64,000 nt of DNA from Mesorhizobium sp. CU3 (GTDB lineage: Bacteria > Pseudomonadota > Alphaproteobacteria > Rhizobiales > Rhizobiaceae): the NCBI RefSeq assembly GCF_006442965.1, contig NZ_VFWX01000005.1, positions 186,001 to 250,000 of the forward strand, in the 5' to 3' direction. The notes under the pieces are model-generated. The model saw nothing but the letters and a program-made list of their open reading frames with translations. It did no database searches and was not told the DNA's origin. Below, one piece after another: positions 7,447 to 20,466 of the stretch. Position 1 is the first letter of the stretch; each line of letters starts with the position of its first letter. A program made the position numbers and the translations under genes.

Positions 7447-8469
7447 ATGAAGTTTGCAATCGTGGCGGCGCTTGCCAGCGCCGCGCTGACCAGTGTTGCG
7501 GCGCTGCCGGCGATGGCGTCATCGGATAAGCCTGTCATCGCGCTGGCCAATGCCTATTACGGCAACACCTGGCGGCACCAGATGGTGGAGGCCTTCGAGG
7601 CCTCGGCCAAGGAAGCGAAGGCCGCCGGCCAGATCGCCGACTATATCGTCATGAACGGTGACGGTTCGGTCGCCCAGCAGAACAGCCAGATCGCCGAACT
7701 GATCCTGAAGAAGGTCGACGTTCTCGCCGTCGACGCCGCCTCGGAGACCGCGGTCAACGGCGTGATCGAGAAGGCCTGCAAGGCCGGCATCATCGTGATC
7801 TCCTTCGATTCCGTCGCTTCGGCGCCGTGCAACTACCAGCTCAATTTCGACTTCAAGGGCTACAAGGCGACCCAGGCCGAAGCCGTGTTCAAGATGCTTG
7901 GCGGCAAGGGCAACGTCATCCAGGTGCGCGGCGTGAAGGGCTCGGCGCCCGACAACGACATGTTCAACGCGCAGCAGTCGGTGCTGGCCAAGTATCCGGA
8001 CATCAAGGTGGTGGCCACCGTCTATGGCCAGGCGACGGCATCGGTGGCGCAGGCGGCCATCGCCAACGTGCTGCCTTCGCTGCCGCATGTCGACGCCGTG
8101 CTCGGCCAGGGCGGTAGCGACGATGTCGGCATCGCGCAGGCCTTCGTCCAGTATGGCGGCGACTACAAGGACAAGATGCCGATCATCGAAGGCGGCGGCG
8201 GCACCGACTTCGTCAAATGGTGGGCCGACGAGAACGCCAAGAACGGCTACCAGACGGTGTCGATGAACACCACGCCGGGCATCGGCGGCGCCGCCTTCTG
8301 GCTCGGCCTGTCGCTGCTTAAGGGCGCCAAGGCGCCGAAGCTGATGATCATGCCGGTGGCGACGGTCGATGCCAGCAACCTGAAGGACTATGCAAAGCTG
8401 CCGGGCGGGCAGATCATCAGCCCGAGCTACTCGCTGGACTGGGTCAAGCAGAACCTGCTCAGCAAGTAA
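7447..8469 (+). CDS. Sugar ABC transporter substrate-binding protein (importer B)
   Basis: This is a 340-residue periplasmic binding protein of the type 1 (RbsB-like) family with a clear signal peptide (about residues 1-24, ending AMA-SS). The start at 7447 follows ggaggaag; a longer frame to 7339 lacks support. It is less ribose-like than the other two binding proteins of the island: it has GDGSVAQQNSQIAELILKK in the ligand-loop region and an internal Cys pair near residues 98 and 113. It is followed by a stem-loop and then the ATPase-permease fusion gene. The ligand is unknown; apiose or an apiose-derived acid or glycoside is a contextual guess. Confidence 0.9.
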   Translation: MKFAIVAALASAALTSVAALPAMASSDKPVIALANAYYGNTWRHQMVEAFEASAKEAKAAGQIADYIVMNGDGSVAQQNSQIAELILKKVDVLAVDAASETAVNGVIEKACKAGIIVISFDSVASAPCNYQLNFDFKGYKATQAEAVFKMLGGKGNVIQVRGVKGSAPDNDMFNAQQSVLAKYPDIKVVATVYGQATASVAQAAIANVLPSLPHVDAVLGQGGSDDVGIAQAFVQYGGDYKDKMPIIEGGGGTDFVKWWADENAKNGYQTVSMNTTPGIGGAAFWLGLSLLKGAKAPKLMIMPVATVDASNLKDYAKLPGGQIISPSYSLDWVKQNLLSK

Positions 8470-8483
8470 GGCAGACCGTTCAG

Positions 8484-8517
8484 GGATCGGGCGCTGCCGC
8501 ACGGCCGCGCCCGATCC
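8484..8517 (+). terminator. Stem-loop after importer B binding-protein gene
   Basis: A perfect 11-base stem (ggatcgggcgc, 8484-8494, with gcgcccgatcc, 8507-8517) encloses a 12-base loop, 14 bases after the stop. There is no long T-run, so it more likely lowers read-through or protects the 3' end of the binding-protein message than ends transcription fully. This would raise binding-protein levels over the membrane subunits. Confidence 0.6.
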
Positions 8518-8542
8518 TTGTTCGCGCAGAACCGGAGGACGA

Positions 8543-11022
<2,480 letters not shown>

Positions 11023-11026
<4 letters not shown>

Positions 11027-12054
11027 GCGCTTTCGGCCTCTGGGCGCAGCGCAACCGCTGGATCTGGGCCGCGATCGGCGTGCTGATCCTGTGGCTGGTG
11101 CTCTCCGTCGTGACCAACCGGTTCAGCCTCTCAAGCTTGTCCGGCGTCATTCTGTCGGCATCGTTCCTGACGGTGGTCGGCATCGGCCAGATGTTCGTGG
11201 TGACCACCGGGCGCGGCAACATCGACCTCTCCGTCGCTTCGGTGATCACGCTCAGCGCCTTCGTCGCGCTGCTGACCATCAAGGGACAGGACGCCAACCT
11301 CGCGATCGGCGTCGTCGCCGCCGTGCTGCTCGGCCTTGCCGTCGGCGCGCTCAATTCGCTGCTCGTCGTCGGGCTCGGCATTCCGGCCATCATCGCGACG
11401 CTGGCGACCGGCTACGTGCTGGCGACCGCTACGCTTCTGTCCAACAAGGCGATCCCGGGTTTCGCGGTCAGCCCGGCGCTGAAGGAACTGGCGACGGGCC
11501 GCATATCCGGCGTGCCGATCATGGCCATCATCGCCATTCTCGGCGTTGCCGCCACCTCCTTCGTCTTACGCTACACGGTGTTCGGGCAAAAGCTGTCGGC
11601 GGTCGGCCAGAACCGCTCAGCTGCGCGGCTCGCCGGCATCCGCAACGGCCCCGTCGTCGCTTCGGCATTCGTCATCTCCTCGGTGCTCGCATCGCTCGAC
11701 GGCCTGCTGCTCGGCGCCTATATCGGCGGCGCGTTCCTGGAGATGGGCCAGCCCTATCTCCTGCAGTCGATCGCTGCGGTGGTGCTCGGCGGAACGCTGA
11801 TCTTCGGCGGCTCGGCGACCGCGCTCGGCACCCTGTTCGCCAGCATCCTTCTGATCCTCATCGTCACCACCATGCAGATCATCGGCCTGCCGCCGGGCGT
11901 CCAGGACATCGTCCAGGGCATCGTCGTCATCTTCGTGCTGGCGCTGGCCGGACGGCAGACACTCGGGCGGCGCGCCGCGGTCGATCCGGCGGATGGTGAG
12001 GCAAACCCGATAGCCAAGCCGGAAACAGGCGAACCAAGGGCGCATGCTGGCTGA
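11023..12054 (+). CDS. Sugar ABC transporter permease (importer B, second permease)
   Basis: This 343-residue RbsC-like membrane protein (BPD_transp_2) has about 9 hydrophobic segments, the motif TGRGNIDLSVASVITLSA and the C-terminal VVLGGTLIFGGSATALGTLFA. It overlaps the fusion gene by ATGA. Together with the permease domain of the fusion it would form a heterodimeric pore, unlike importers A and C with one permease each. The last 25 residues are polar and probably cytoplasmic. A regulated promoter follows, so this is probably the last gene of its transcript, though read-through into apnO is possible. Confidence 0.9.
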
Positions 12055-12098
12055 GCGAACACACAAGTTTGACGATTCCTCTTGCCAAACCGTGGTAG

Positions 12099-12112
12099 AG
12101 TGATCATACCAG
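12099..12112. promoter_or_regulatory. GGTATA-type operator before apnO
   Basis: On the minus strand this reads ctggtatgatcact, 11 of 14 bases identical to the boxes at 13070-13083 and 21290-21303. It sits 56 bases before the apnO start, in the 113-base gap after importer B. The flank (ataccagtat) is also nearly palindromic. Confidence 0.5.
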
Positions 12113-12167
12113 TATATAAGGTGACGATTGGCAATGCCGTCGTCCGGAATCCAGGAGCAAGGGTTAG

Positions 12168-12995
12168 ATGACAACGATTGCGCTGTTCGGTGCGGGCGGG
12201 AAAATGGGCTACCGCCTGGCGACCAATTTTCGCGGTTCGCCCTACACGATCCGCCATGTCGAGATCAGCGAAGCGGGCAAGGAGCGGCTGAAGACCGGGC
12301 TCGGCTTCGACGCGGTCGGCGTCGACGAGGCGCTCGATGGCGCCGATGTGGTGATCCTTGCTGTTCCTGACACCCATATCGGCAAGGTTGCCGCCGGCAT
12401 CGAAAGCAAGCTTGCGGCCGGCACGATGGTGATCGTCCTCGACGCGGCGGCGCCGTTCGCCGGCCACCTGCCGAAGCGGCCTGACCTCACCTATTTCGTC
12501 ACCCACCCCTGCCATCCGCCGATCTTCAACGACGAGACCGACATGGCGGCCAAGAAGGACTTCTTCGGCGGCGTCAAGGCCAAGCAGCATTTCGTCAGCG
12601 CCCTGATGCAGGGGCCGGAGGCGGACTACGCCAAGGGCGAGGCGATCGCCCAGATCATCTGGGCGCCGGTGATGCGCTCGCACCGCGTCACCGTCGAGCA
12701 GATGGCGCTGCTCGAGCCCGGCCTGTCGGAAACGGTCTGCGCCTCGCTGCTGGTGGTGATGAAAGAGGCGATGGACGAGGTCGTGGCGCGCGGTGTCGAC
12801 CGGCAGGCGGCGCTCGACTTCCTGCTCGGCCACATGAACGTGCTCGGCGCCGTCATCTTCGGCGAGACCAAAGGCGTGTTCTCCGACGCCTGCAACAAGG
12901 CCATCGAATTCGGCAAGCCGGTGCTGATGCGCGACGACTGGAAGCGCGTGTTCGAGCCGGAAGAGATTGCCGCCAGCATCCAGCGCATCACCTGA
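12168..12995 (+). CDS. apnO: D-apionate oxidoisomerase (ApnO-like)
   Basis: This 275-residue protein has an N-terminal Rossmann motif GAGGKMG (residues 8-14), VILAVPDTHIG, DAAAPFAG, HPCHPPIF and a C-terminal helical half with GHMNVLG. It belongs to the 6-phosphogluconate dehydrogenase-like family that includes ApnO, the NAD-dependent enzyme turning D-apionate into 3-oxo-isoapionate. The GGTATA-type box in its promoter is shared with the importer C-apsD-apnL and oiaX operons, so this copy, rather than the one at 5329, is the better match to the OiaK/OiaX branch. The start ATG follows ccaggagcaagg. Confidence 0.75.
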   Translation: MTTIALFGAGGKMGYRLATNFRGSPYTIRHVEISEAGKERLKTGLGFDAVGVDEALDGADVVILAVPDTHIGKVAAGIESKLAAGTMVIVLDAAAPFAGHLPKRPDLTYFVTHPCHPPIFNDETDMAAKKDFFGGVKAKQHFVSALMQGPEADYAKGEAIAQIIWAPVMRSHRVTVEQMALLEPGLSETVCASLLVVMKEAMDEVVARGVDRQAALDFLLGHMNVLGAVIFGETKGVFSDACNKAIEFGKPVLMRDDWKRVFEPEEIAASIQRIT

Positions 12996-13069
12996 GCGAC
13001 GCTTCCTCTAATCCTGCGAGCGAAGGGTAACGTGCGCGCTCAGGTACATATCACCTGAATTTGTGGTTG

Positions 13070-13083
13070 ACTCATTATACCAG
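13070..13083. promoter_or_regulatory. GGTATA-type operator before importer C/apsD/apnL operon
   Basis: The sequence actcattataccag is identical to 21290-21303. It lies between a TTGACT-like -35 (13067-13072) and a possible -10 (tagcta, 13091-13096), so binding there should block transcription. The transcript would carry an about 200-base leader before the gene at 13293, in which I see no other gene. Confidence 0.6.
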
Positions 13084-13211
13084 TTGGCCTTAGCTAATCT
13101 TGGCTCGTTTTGATCGGATAGCCGAAGGCGAGCCATGGGAGGATGGCGGGGAAGCGGCAATGAAAATCGGTCCGGGACGGGAGCCGGGAAGGCTTCCCAA
13201 CGCCGGGCTGA

Positions 13212-14234
<1,023 letters not shown>

Positions 14235-14252
14235 GCCGGTGCGGTTGCAACA

Positions 14253-14282
14253 GCGAGGGGCGAACCCAGGTTCGTCCCTCGC
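14253..14282 (+). terminator. Stem-loop after importer C binding-protein gene
   Basis: A 14-base stem (gcgaggggcgaacc with ggttcgtccctcgc, one G-U pair) surrounds a 2-base centre 18 bases after the binding-protein stop. No T-run follows. As with the stem-loop after importer B, it probably reduces or protects the message so that binding protein exceeds the downstream subunits. Confidence 0.6.
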
Positions 14283-14315
14283 CTCCATTTCACGATCCGG
14301 GTGCTTTCTGACGCC

Positions 14316-14984
14316 ATGCCGAACAAGATGACTTGGCTGACCTCTGGGCTGACCCTTCGCTTGACTTTTGCCGCGCTCGCGGGCCTCGGCCTCGGCGCCT
14401 GCAAGATCCTGCCGACGCAGTCGGCACAAGAAGAGAGCAAGGCGCCGACCTTCAATCCCGACAAGGCGGTCGAGGACATCTGGGCCTCGAAGGTGATCCC
14501 CTATCTGCAGCAGAAGGCCGGGCCGTTCGCCGAGGTCCATGCACTCGCCAAGACAGATCAGGCGGCCGCCGGCGCCAAATACGGCAACCCGAAGAAGCAA
14601 GCGAACTCGCCGTGGACCTTCGTGGTGCGTCTCGAAGGCAAGATCGTCGCCGCCAACACGCAGTCGCGCGCAGCCACGATCGACGTCGATATCGACGGCG
14701 ACGGCAAGGCGGATGCGCGGGTGCAGATCGGGCCGGCGATGCGCGGCACCGCGCTGCGCGACAGTCTCGATTTCGTGCAGTTCAACGACTTCACCAACCA
14801 GATCGACTTCGCCCAGTTCGGCAAGGCCTTCAACGCCTATGCCGACAAGACGGTGCTGTCCAAGCTGCCGCGCGACGGTCTCGAGGGCCGCAGCATCAAG
14901 GTGCTCGGCGCCTATACGATCGACGGCGGCCAGGACCTGCCGCTGGTGACGCCGGCGGAGGCCGAGATCGGACCGAAGCCATGA
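14316..14984 (+). CDS. DUF2291-family lipoprotein
   Basis: This is a 222-residue protein with a hydrophobic N-terminus ending in a lipobox (LGLGAC, Cys near residue 30), so it is probably a lipoprotein anchored in the inner or outer membrane. The rest matches the DUF2291 family, which recurs inside CUT2 sugar-importer operons and has no known function. The start is uncertain: GTG 14301 and ATG 14328 are in frame, and none has a clear Shine-Dalgarno. It overlaps the ATPase gene by ATGA. A role in assisting uptake or sugar-dependent sensing is speculation. Confidence 0.75.
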   Translation: MPNKMTWLTSGLTLRLTFAALAGLGLGACKILPTQSAQEESKAPTFNPDKAVEDIWASKVIPYLQQKAGPFAEVHALAKTDQAAAGAKYGNPKKQANSPWTFVVRLEGKIVAANTQSRAATIDVDIDGDGKADARVQIGPAMRGTALRDSLDFVQFNDFTNQIDFAQFGKAFNAYADKTVLSKLPRDGLEGRSIKVLGAYTIDGGQDLPLVTPAEAEIGPKP

Positions 14985-16534
14985 GCGTGGCTGCCAACCA
15001 CGACGTGATCCTCAAACTGGAGGACATCTCCAAGGTCTATGCCGGCACCATCGCGGTCAAGCACGCGAATTTCGAGGTGCGCAAGGGCGCGGTCAACGTG
15101 CTGGTTGGCGAGAACGGCGCCGGCAAGTCGACGCTGATGAAGATCATCGCCGGCGTCGAGCAGCCGACCGCCGGCCGCATTCTGCTAGACGGCAACGAGG
15201 TGTCCTTCTCGTCCTCCGGCGACGCGGTAAGCCGTGGCATCGGCATGGTGTTCCAGGAACTCAACCTGTTCGGCAATCTTTCCGTCGCCGAGAACATCTT
15301 CGCTACGCGCGAGCTCGCCAACCGCTTCCGCAAGATCGACCATAAGGAGCAGGAGAAGCGAGCCGCCGAATTCCTCGTCCAGCTCGAAGCCGGCATAAGG
15401 CCGGACATGCTTGTCGAGGATCTGCGCATCGGCCAGCAGCAGCTGGTCGAGATCGCCAAGGCGGTGTCGCTCGATGCGCGCATCCTGATCATGGACGAGC
15501 CGACCTCTGCGCTGAGCGCGGCGGAGGTCGAGATCCTGTTCAAGGTGATCGCCGACCTCAAGGCGCGCGGCGTCGCCATCGTCTACATCTCGCATCGCCT
15601 GGAAGAACTGATCCGCATCGGCGACTACATCACCGTGCTGCGCGACGGCCGCATCACCGGCCAGGAGGAGATGAAGAACGTCGACACGCAGTGGATCGTG
15701 CGGCAGATGATCGGTTCCGACGCCAAGGATTTCGCCAAGGCCGACGGCCATCAGCCTGGAGCGGAGGTGTTCCGTGCCGAGGATATCTGCCTGCCGCGCG
15801 TCACCGGCGGGCTCGCCGTCGACCACGTTTCCTTGTCGCTGCGCGCCGGCGAAATCCTTGGCATCTACGGACTGATGGGGGCCGGCCGCAGCGAGCTGTT
15901 CGACTGCATCATGGGCCGGCACGGCCATGCCAGCGGCAGGATTTTTATCGACGGCAAGCCGGTGAAGGAGCGAGACACGACGCGGCGCATCCGGCGCGGG
16001 CTGGCGTTGATCCCGGAAGACCGGCAGCGCGAAGGCCTGGTCTCGATCCTGTCGGTCGCCAGCAACCTGACTTTAGCCAGCCTGTCGCGCTTCGTCAGCC
16101 TGTTCCACATACGCGGCGGCGTCGAGCGCCAGGCGGTCACGCAGATGGTGCGCGAGCTCTCGATCAAGGTAGCCGACCCGGCGCAGGAGGTTTCGTCGCT
16201 GTCTGGCGGCAACCAGCAGAAGGTGGTGATCGGCAAGGCGCTGCTCACCGGACCGAAGGTGCTGTTGATGGATGAGCCGAGCCGCGGCATCGATGTCGGC
16301 GCCAAGGCCGACGTGTTCCGCACAATGCGCAAATTGTCCCGCGATGGGCTGGGCATCCTCTTCGCCACTTCCGACCTCGACGAGGTAATGGCGCTGTCCG
16401 ACCGCATCGCGGTGATGAGCAACGGCAGACTGACGGGCATGTTCGATCGCGCCGAGGCGACCGAGGCGGCGATCGTCGCGGCATCGGCGCTTGGCCATGG
16501 ACCCGCCCCGCACACGGAGACCAACGCCGCATGA
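14981..16534 (+). CDS. Sugar ABC transporter ATP-binding protein (importer C, RbsA-like)
   Basis: This 517-residue two-domain ABC ATPase has the classic RbsA layout. The first domain has Walker A GENGAGKST and Walker B ILIMDEPTSAL; the second has the usual degenerate Walker A (GLMGAGRSE), signature LSGGNQQKV and Walker B VLLMDEPSRGID. Unlike the importer B fusion, the second Walker B keeps its Glu. It overlaps the DUF2291 gene by ATGA and the permease by ATGA. It energises import of the sugar bound by the protein at 13293. Confidence 0.93.
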   Translation: MSVAANHDVILKLEDISKVYAGTIAVKHANFEVRKGAVNVLVGENGAGKSTLMKIIAGVEQPTAGRILLDGNEVSFSSSGDAVSRGIGMVFQELNLFGNLSVAENIFATRELANRFRKIDHKEQEKRAAEFLVQLEAGIRPDMLVEDLRIGQQQLVEIAKAVSLDARILIMDEPTSALSAAEVEILFKVIADLKARGVAIVYISHRLEELIRIGDYITVLRDGRITGQEEMKNVDTQWIVRQMIGSDAKDFAKADGHQPGAEVFRAEDICLPRVTGGLAVDHVSLSLRAGEILGIYGLMGAGRSELFDCIMGRHGHASGRIFIDGKPVKERDTTRRIRRGLALIPEDRQREGLVSILSVASNLTLASLSRFVSLFHIRGGVERQAVTQMVRELSIKVADPAQEVSSLSGGNQQKVVIGKALLTGPKVLLMDEPSRGIDVGAKADVFRTMRKLSRDGLGILFATSDLDEVMALSDRIAVMSNGRLTGMFDRAEATEAAIVAASALGHGPAPHTETNAA

Positions 16535-17595
16535 CTGACATTCCAGCCAAGGCGACTGCACCCTCCGCATCCAGCGGCTCGCTGCTCTTGACGCTGATGA
16601 AGCTCAGGACCTTCATCGCGCTGATCGTGGTGCTGGTGTTCTTCTCGATCGCGGCGCCGAACTTCCTGTCGGCTGCCAACATGATCCTGATGGCCAAGCA
16701 TGTGGCGCTCAACGCCTTCCTCGCCATGGGCATGACCTTCGTCATCATCACCGGCGGCATCGACCTTTCGGTCGGCTCGATCGTCGGCCTGTGCGGTATG
16801 GTCGCCGGCTATCTGGTGCTCAACGGCATCGATCTGCAGATCGGCTACACCGTCTATTTCAACGTGGTCGAGATCGCGCTGATCACGCTGGCGGTCGGCA
16901 TTGCGATCGGCGCCGTCAACGGCTTGCTGATCACCCGACTCAACGTCGCGCCCTTCATCGCCACGCTCGGCACGCTTTATGTCGCGCGCGGGCTGGCGCT
17001 GCTGTCTTCGGACGGGCGCACCTTCCCCAATCTTGTCGGCAAAGCGGATCTCGGCACCACCGGCTTCGGCTATCTCGGCGCCGGCAAGCTGCTCGGGCTG
17101 CCGGTCTCGATCTGGATCCTCGTCGTGGTGGCGCTGGGTGCCGCCTATCTGGCGCGCTTCACTCCGCTCGGCCGTCACATCTTCGCGGTCGGCGGCAACG
17201 AACGCGCGTCGCGGATCTCGGGCGTGCGGGTCAACATGGTGAAGATGTTCGTCTACATGTTCTCCGGCTTCTGCGCGGCGATCGTCGGCCTCATCATCTC
17301 GTCCGAGCTGATGGCCTCGCATCCGGCGACGGGCGAGAGTTTCGAGCTCAACGCCATCGCGGCCGCGGTGCTCGGTGGCACCTCGATGTCGGGCGGTCGC
17401 GGCACGATCGGCGGCACGATCGTCGGCGCCTTCGTCATCGGCATCCTTTCCGACGGACTGGTGATGATGGGCGTAAGCTCGTTCTGGCAGATGGTGATCA
17501 AGGGCCTCGTCATCATTGTCGCGGTGGTGGTCGACCAGGCGCAACGCCGGCTGCAGAGCCGCGTGACGCTGATGCAGATGGCGAAGGTGGGTTGA
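16531..17595 (+). CDS. Sugar ABC transporter permease (importer C, RbsC-like)
   Basis: This 354-residue membrane protein of the BPD_transp_2 family has about 9 hydrophobic segments. It shows the family motif ITGGIDLSVGSIVGLCGM and the C-terminal AVLGGTSMSGGRGTIGGTIVGA. A single permease implies a homodimer. It overlaps the ATPase by ATGA and is followed after one base by apsD, so uptake and the first oxidation are translated as a unit. Confidence 0.93.
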   Translation: MTDIPAKATAPSASSGSLLLTLMKLRTFIALIVVLVFFSIAAPNFLSAANMILMAKHVALNAFLAMGMTFVIITGGIDLSVGSIVGLCGMVAGYLVLNGIDLQIGYTVYFNVVEIALITLAVGIAIGAVNGLLITRLNVAPFIATLGTLYVARGLALLSSDGRTFPNLVGKADLGTTGFGYLGAGKLLGLPVSIWILVVVALGAAYLARFTPLGRHIFAVGGNERASRISGVRVNMVKMFVYMFSGFCAAIVGLIISSELMASHPATGESFELNAIAAAVLGGTSMSGGRGTIGGTIVGAFVIGILSDGLVMMGVSSFWQMVIKGLVIIVAVVVDQAQRRLQSRVTLMQMAKVG

Positions 17596-17596
17596 T

Positions 17597-18631
17597 ATGG
17601 CTGAGTTGCGTGGAGCGTTGATCGGCTGCGGTTTCTTCGCCGTCAACCAGATGCATGGCTGGCGCGACATCGACGGCGCCTCGATCGTCGCCATCTGCGA
17701 CCGCGATCCGGAGCGGCTCAGGATCGTCGGCGACCAGTTCAGCGTGGCGAAGCGCTACAGCGACGCGGCGGCGATGTTCGCGAACGAGGCACTCGATTTC
17801 GTCGATATCGCCACCACGGTGGGCAGCCATCGGCCACTCGTCGAGATGGCGGCCGCGCACCGCGTCCCGGTGATCTGCCAAAAACCTTTCGCGCCGACGC
17901 TTTCCGACGCCAAGGCCATGGTGAAGGCGTGCACTGAGGCCGGCGTGCCGCTGATGGTGCACGAGAACTTCCGCTGGCAGTCGCCGATCCAGGCGGTGCG
18001 CGCCGTGCTCGACAGCGGCGAGATCGGCACGCCCTTCTTCGGCCGCATCTCCTTCCGTTCGGCCTATGACGTGTTTTCCGGCCAACCCTATCTAGCGACA
18101 GGCAAACGCTTCATCATCGAGGACCTCGGCATCCACATCCTCGACATCGCCCGTTTCCTGCTCGGCGACGTGTCGTGTCTCACTGCGCGCGCCAAGCGCG
18201 TCAACCCCGCGATCGCCGGCGAGGACGTCGCGACCATGCTGATGGATCACGAGGGCGGCGTCACCTCGGTGGTCGATTGCAGCTATGCGACGAAGCTCGC
18301 CACCGAGCCGTTCCCGGAAACGCTGGTCGAGATCGACGGCAGCGATGGCACGCTCCGGCTGGCGCAAGGCTACAAGCTCACGGTGACCGGCAGGAACGGA
18401 ACGGCGGTGAGCGATGTCTCGCCGCCGCTGCTCTCCTGGGCGTCGCGGCCCTGGCACAACATCCAGGAGAGCGTCGTGGCGATCCAGAAGCATTGGGTCG
18501 ACTGCCTGTCGAGTGGGGTCGAGCCGGCGACGTCGGGGGCCGATAATCTCAAGACCTTTGCGCTTGTAGAGGCGGCCTATGCCGGCGCCGAGAGCGGGGA
18601 GCCGGTGCGGATCGGCGACCTGCTCAAATGA
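17597..18631 (+). CDS. apsD: D-apiose dehydrogenase (ApsD-like, Gfo/Idh/MocA family)
   Basis: This is a 344-residue NAD-dependent oxidoreductase. The Rossmann motif is GALIGCGFFAVNQMHGW, and the family Lys-Pro motif reads QKP (95-97) instead of the more usual EKP. The C-terminal half has EDLGIHILDIARFLLGD with the expected His and Asp. ApsD oxidises D-apiose to D-apionolactone. The assignment rests on family resemblance plus overlap by ATGA with an ApnL-like lactonase and the presence of all later pathway steps nearby. It could oxidise another aldose if the locus serves a different branched sugar. Confidence 0.75.
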   Translation: MAELRGALIGCGFFAVNQMHGWRDIDGASIVAICDRDPERLRIVGDQFSVAKRYSDAAAMFANEALDFVDIATTVGSHRPLVEMAAAHRVPVICQKPFAPTLSDAKAMVKACTEAGVPLMVHENFRWQSPIQAVRAVLDSGEIGTPFFGRISFRSAYDVFSGQPYLATGKRFIIEDLGIHILDIARFLLGDVSCLTARAKRVNPAIAGEDVATMLMDHEGGVTSVVDCSYATKLATEPFPETLVEIDGSDGTLRLAQGYKLTVTGRNGTAVSDVSPPLLSWASRPWHNIQESVVAIQKHWVDCLSSGVEPATSGADNLKTFALVEAAYAGAESGEPVRIGDLLK

Positions 18632-20463
18632 CGGCCGATCCCTTCCTCCTCTACGGCACGCATGCTTCGGAGGCCGAGCCGGTCCGGCTCAATGCCGGCC
18701 CCCTCAGCGCCGATTTCGTCAACGGCAATCTGCGCGGCATCCGCCATGGCGGCATGGAGGTGCTGCGTGCCATCGCCTATATCGTGCGCGACTGCGACTG
18801 GGGCACATACGAGCCCGAATTGACTGATCTGGTCATCGAGCAAAACGATGACCGTTTCTCCGTACGTTATTCAGCGAGCTGCGACGGTCCGGGTGGAAGT
18901 CGGCTTCGCTTCCGCGCCACGATCGAAGGCAGCGCTGACGGCACTCTGGTCTTCGACGTCAGCGCCCTGCCCGAAAGCGATTTCGAGACCAACCGCTGCG
19001 GCTTCTGCATCCTGCATCCGATCGCCGGCCTCGCCGGCAGCCCGGTCAAGGTCGAGCACACGGACGGCCGCGTGGTCGACACCGAACTGCCCTTGCTGAT
19101 CGATCCCTGGCAGCCGTTCAAAGACATGCGCGCCATCACGCATCAGGTCCGGCCCGGTGTCACGGCGGAATGCCGGATGGAGGGCGACACATTCGAGATG
19201 GAAGACCAGCGCAACTGGTCGGACGCTTCCTACAAGACCTATGTGCGGCCGCTGGAGCTGCCGTGGCCCTATGTGCTGCCCGGCGGTCAAACCAACCGCC
19301 AGACAGTCAGCCTGCGCATTGCCGGGGAGAGCAAGGTGGAGGCGACGACTGGCCTCAGCCCTGTGCGCATCGAACTCGGCGAAGCCGGGTCGAAACTTCC
19401 CGATATTGGCGTGATCATCTATCCCGAGGATTTGGAAACAGCGCTCGGCAATTTGCCGGTGCTTAACAAGCTCGGTCCGCAGCAGCTCCTGCTCCACTTC
19501 GATCCGACCCGCGGCCATGGCCTCGATGCCTTGCGCGCCCATGCCAGCCTCGCCGACGCATACAAGGCTGCGACGACGCTTGAATGCGTGGTCGCCTGCT
19601 CCGGCGATCTCGACGCCGAACTCTCCGGCGTCGCCGACATGGTCCGCCGCGCCGGCCTGCGGCTCGACGCCGTCGCGGTGTCGCCGTCGGTCGACCGGCA
19701 GTCGACGCCACCGGGCAGCGCCTGGCCGCCCTGCCCGCCGCTGGAAGACGTCTATGCCGCGGCGCGGCGCGCCTTCCCGGATATCCGCCTCGGCGGCGGC
19801 ATGTTCAGCTATTTCACCGAGCTCAACCGCAAGCGCGTTCCCGCCGGCCAGCTCGATTTCGTCACCCATTGCACCTGTCCGATCGTGCATGCGGCGGACG
19901 ATCTCAGCATCATTCAGTCGCTGGAGGCGCTGCCCTTCATCACGGGGTCGACGCGGGCGATCTTCGGCGACAAGCCTTACCGGATTGGGCCGTCGACCAT
20001 AGCCATGCGGCAGAACCCCTATGGCGGCGCGACCAAGGACAATCCGCAGGGACAGCGCATCGCCATGGCCGATCGCGACCCGCGCCACAACGGCCAGTTC
20101 GCCGCCGCCTGGACGATCGGCTATGCGGCGCGCTTGGTGCCGGCGGGGCTGGAGATGCTGACGCTGTCCAGCTTCACCGGGCCGTTCGGCGTGCTGGCGG
20201 CCGGCGGCGAGCCGATTGCCGAGGGCGAGCCGCGACCGCTTTTCCAGGCCATCAAGGGTCTCTGCGACCTCGCCGGGCTGACGTATGTCGCCGCCAGAAC
20301 AAGCGACGAGACGCGGATTGCGGTGCTGGCAGGGCGCTCCGCCTCCGGTGAGACCATTGTGTGGCTGGCGAACCTGACGGCGGGTGATGTCCCGGTCGAC
20401 GCGTCAGCACTTGGCCAGGGTCATCTTGTGATGTCGCCCTACGCCATTGCCCGGATCGGCTAA
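18628..20463 (+). CDS. apnL: D-apionate lactonase (ApnL-like)
   Basis: This 611-residue cytoplasmic protein has no signal peptide or membrane segment. Length and overall pattern (RLNAGPLSADFVNGNLRGIR at the N-terminus, then GMFSYFTELNRKR and FVTHCTCPIVHAADD in the second half) fit the ApnL family, which hydrolyses D-apionolactone to D-apionate. It overlaps apsD by ATGA, so enzyme and substrate producer are coupled. The second half looks like an alpha/beta barrel with a small beta domain at the end, somewhat like glycoside-hydrolase folds. I recognise the family from context more than from a unique motif. Confidence 0.7.
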   Translation: MTADPFLLYGTHASEAEPVRLNAGPLSADFVNGNLRGIRHGGMEVLRAIAYIVRDCDWGTYEPELTDLVIEQNDDRFSVRYSASCDGPGGSRLRFRATIEGSADGTLVFDVSALPESDFETNRCGFCILHPIAGLAGSPVKVEHTDGRVVDTELPLLIDPWQPFKDMRAITHQVRPGVTAECRMEGDTFEMEDQRNWSDASYKTYVRPLELPWPYVLPGGQTNRQTVSLRIAGESKVEATTGLSPVRIELGEAGSKLPDIGVIIYPEDLETALGNLPVLNKLGPQQLLLHFDPTRGHGLDALRAHASLADAYKAATTLECVVACSGDLDAELSGVADMVRRAGLRLDAVAVSPSVDRQSTPPGSAWPPCPPLEDVYAAARRAFPDIRLGGGMFSYFTELNRKRVPAGQLDFVTHCTCPIVHAADDLSIIQSLEALPFITGSTRAIFGDKPYRIGPSTIAMRQNPYGGATKDNPQGQRIAMADRDPRHNGQFAAAWTIGYAARLVPAGLEMLTLSSFTGPFGVLAAGGEPIAEGEPRPLFQAIKGLCDLAGLTYVAARTSDETRIAVLAGRSASGETIVWLANLTAGDVPVDASALGQGHLVMSPYAIARIG

Positions 20464-20466
20464 ACC

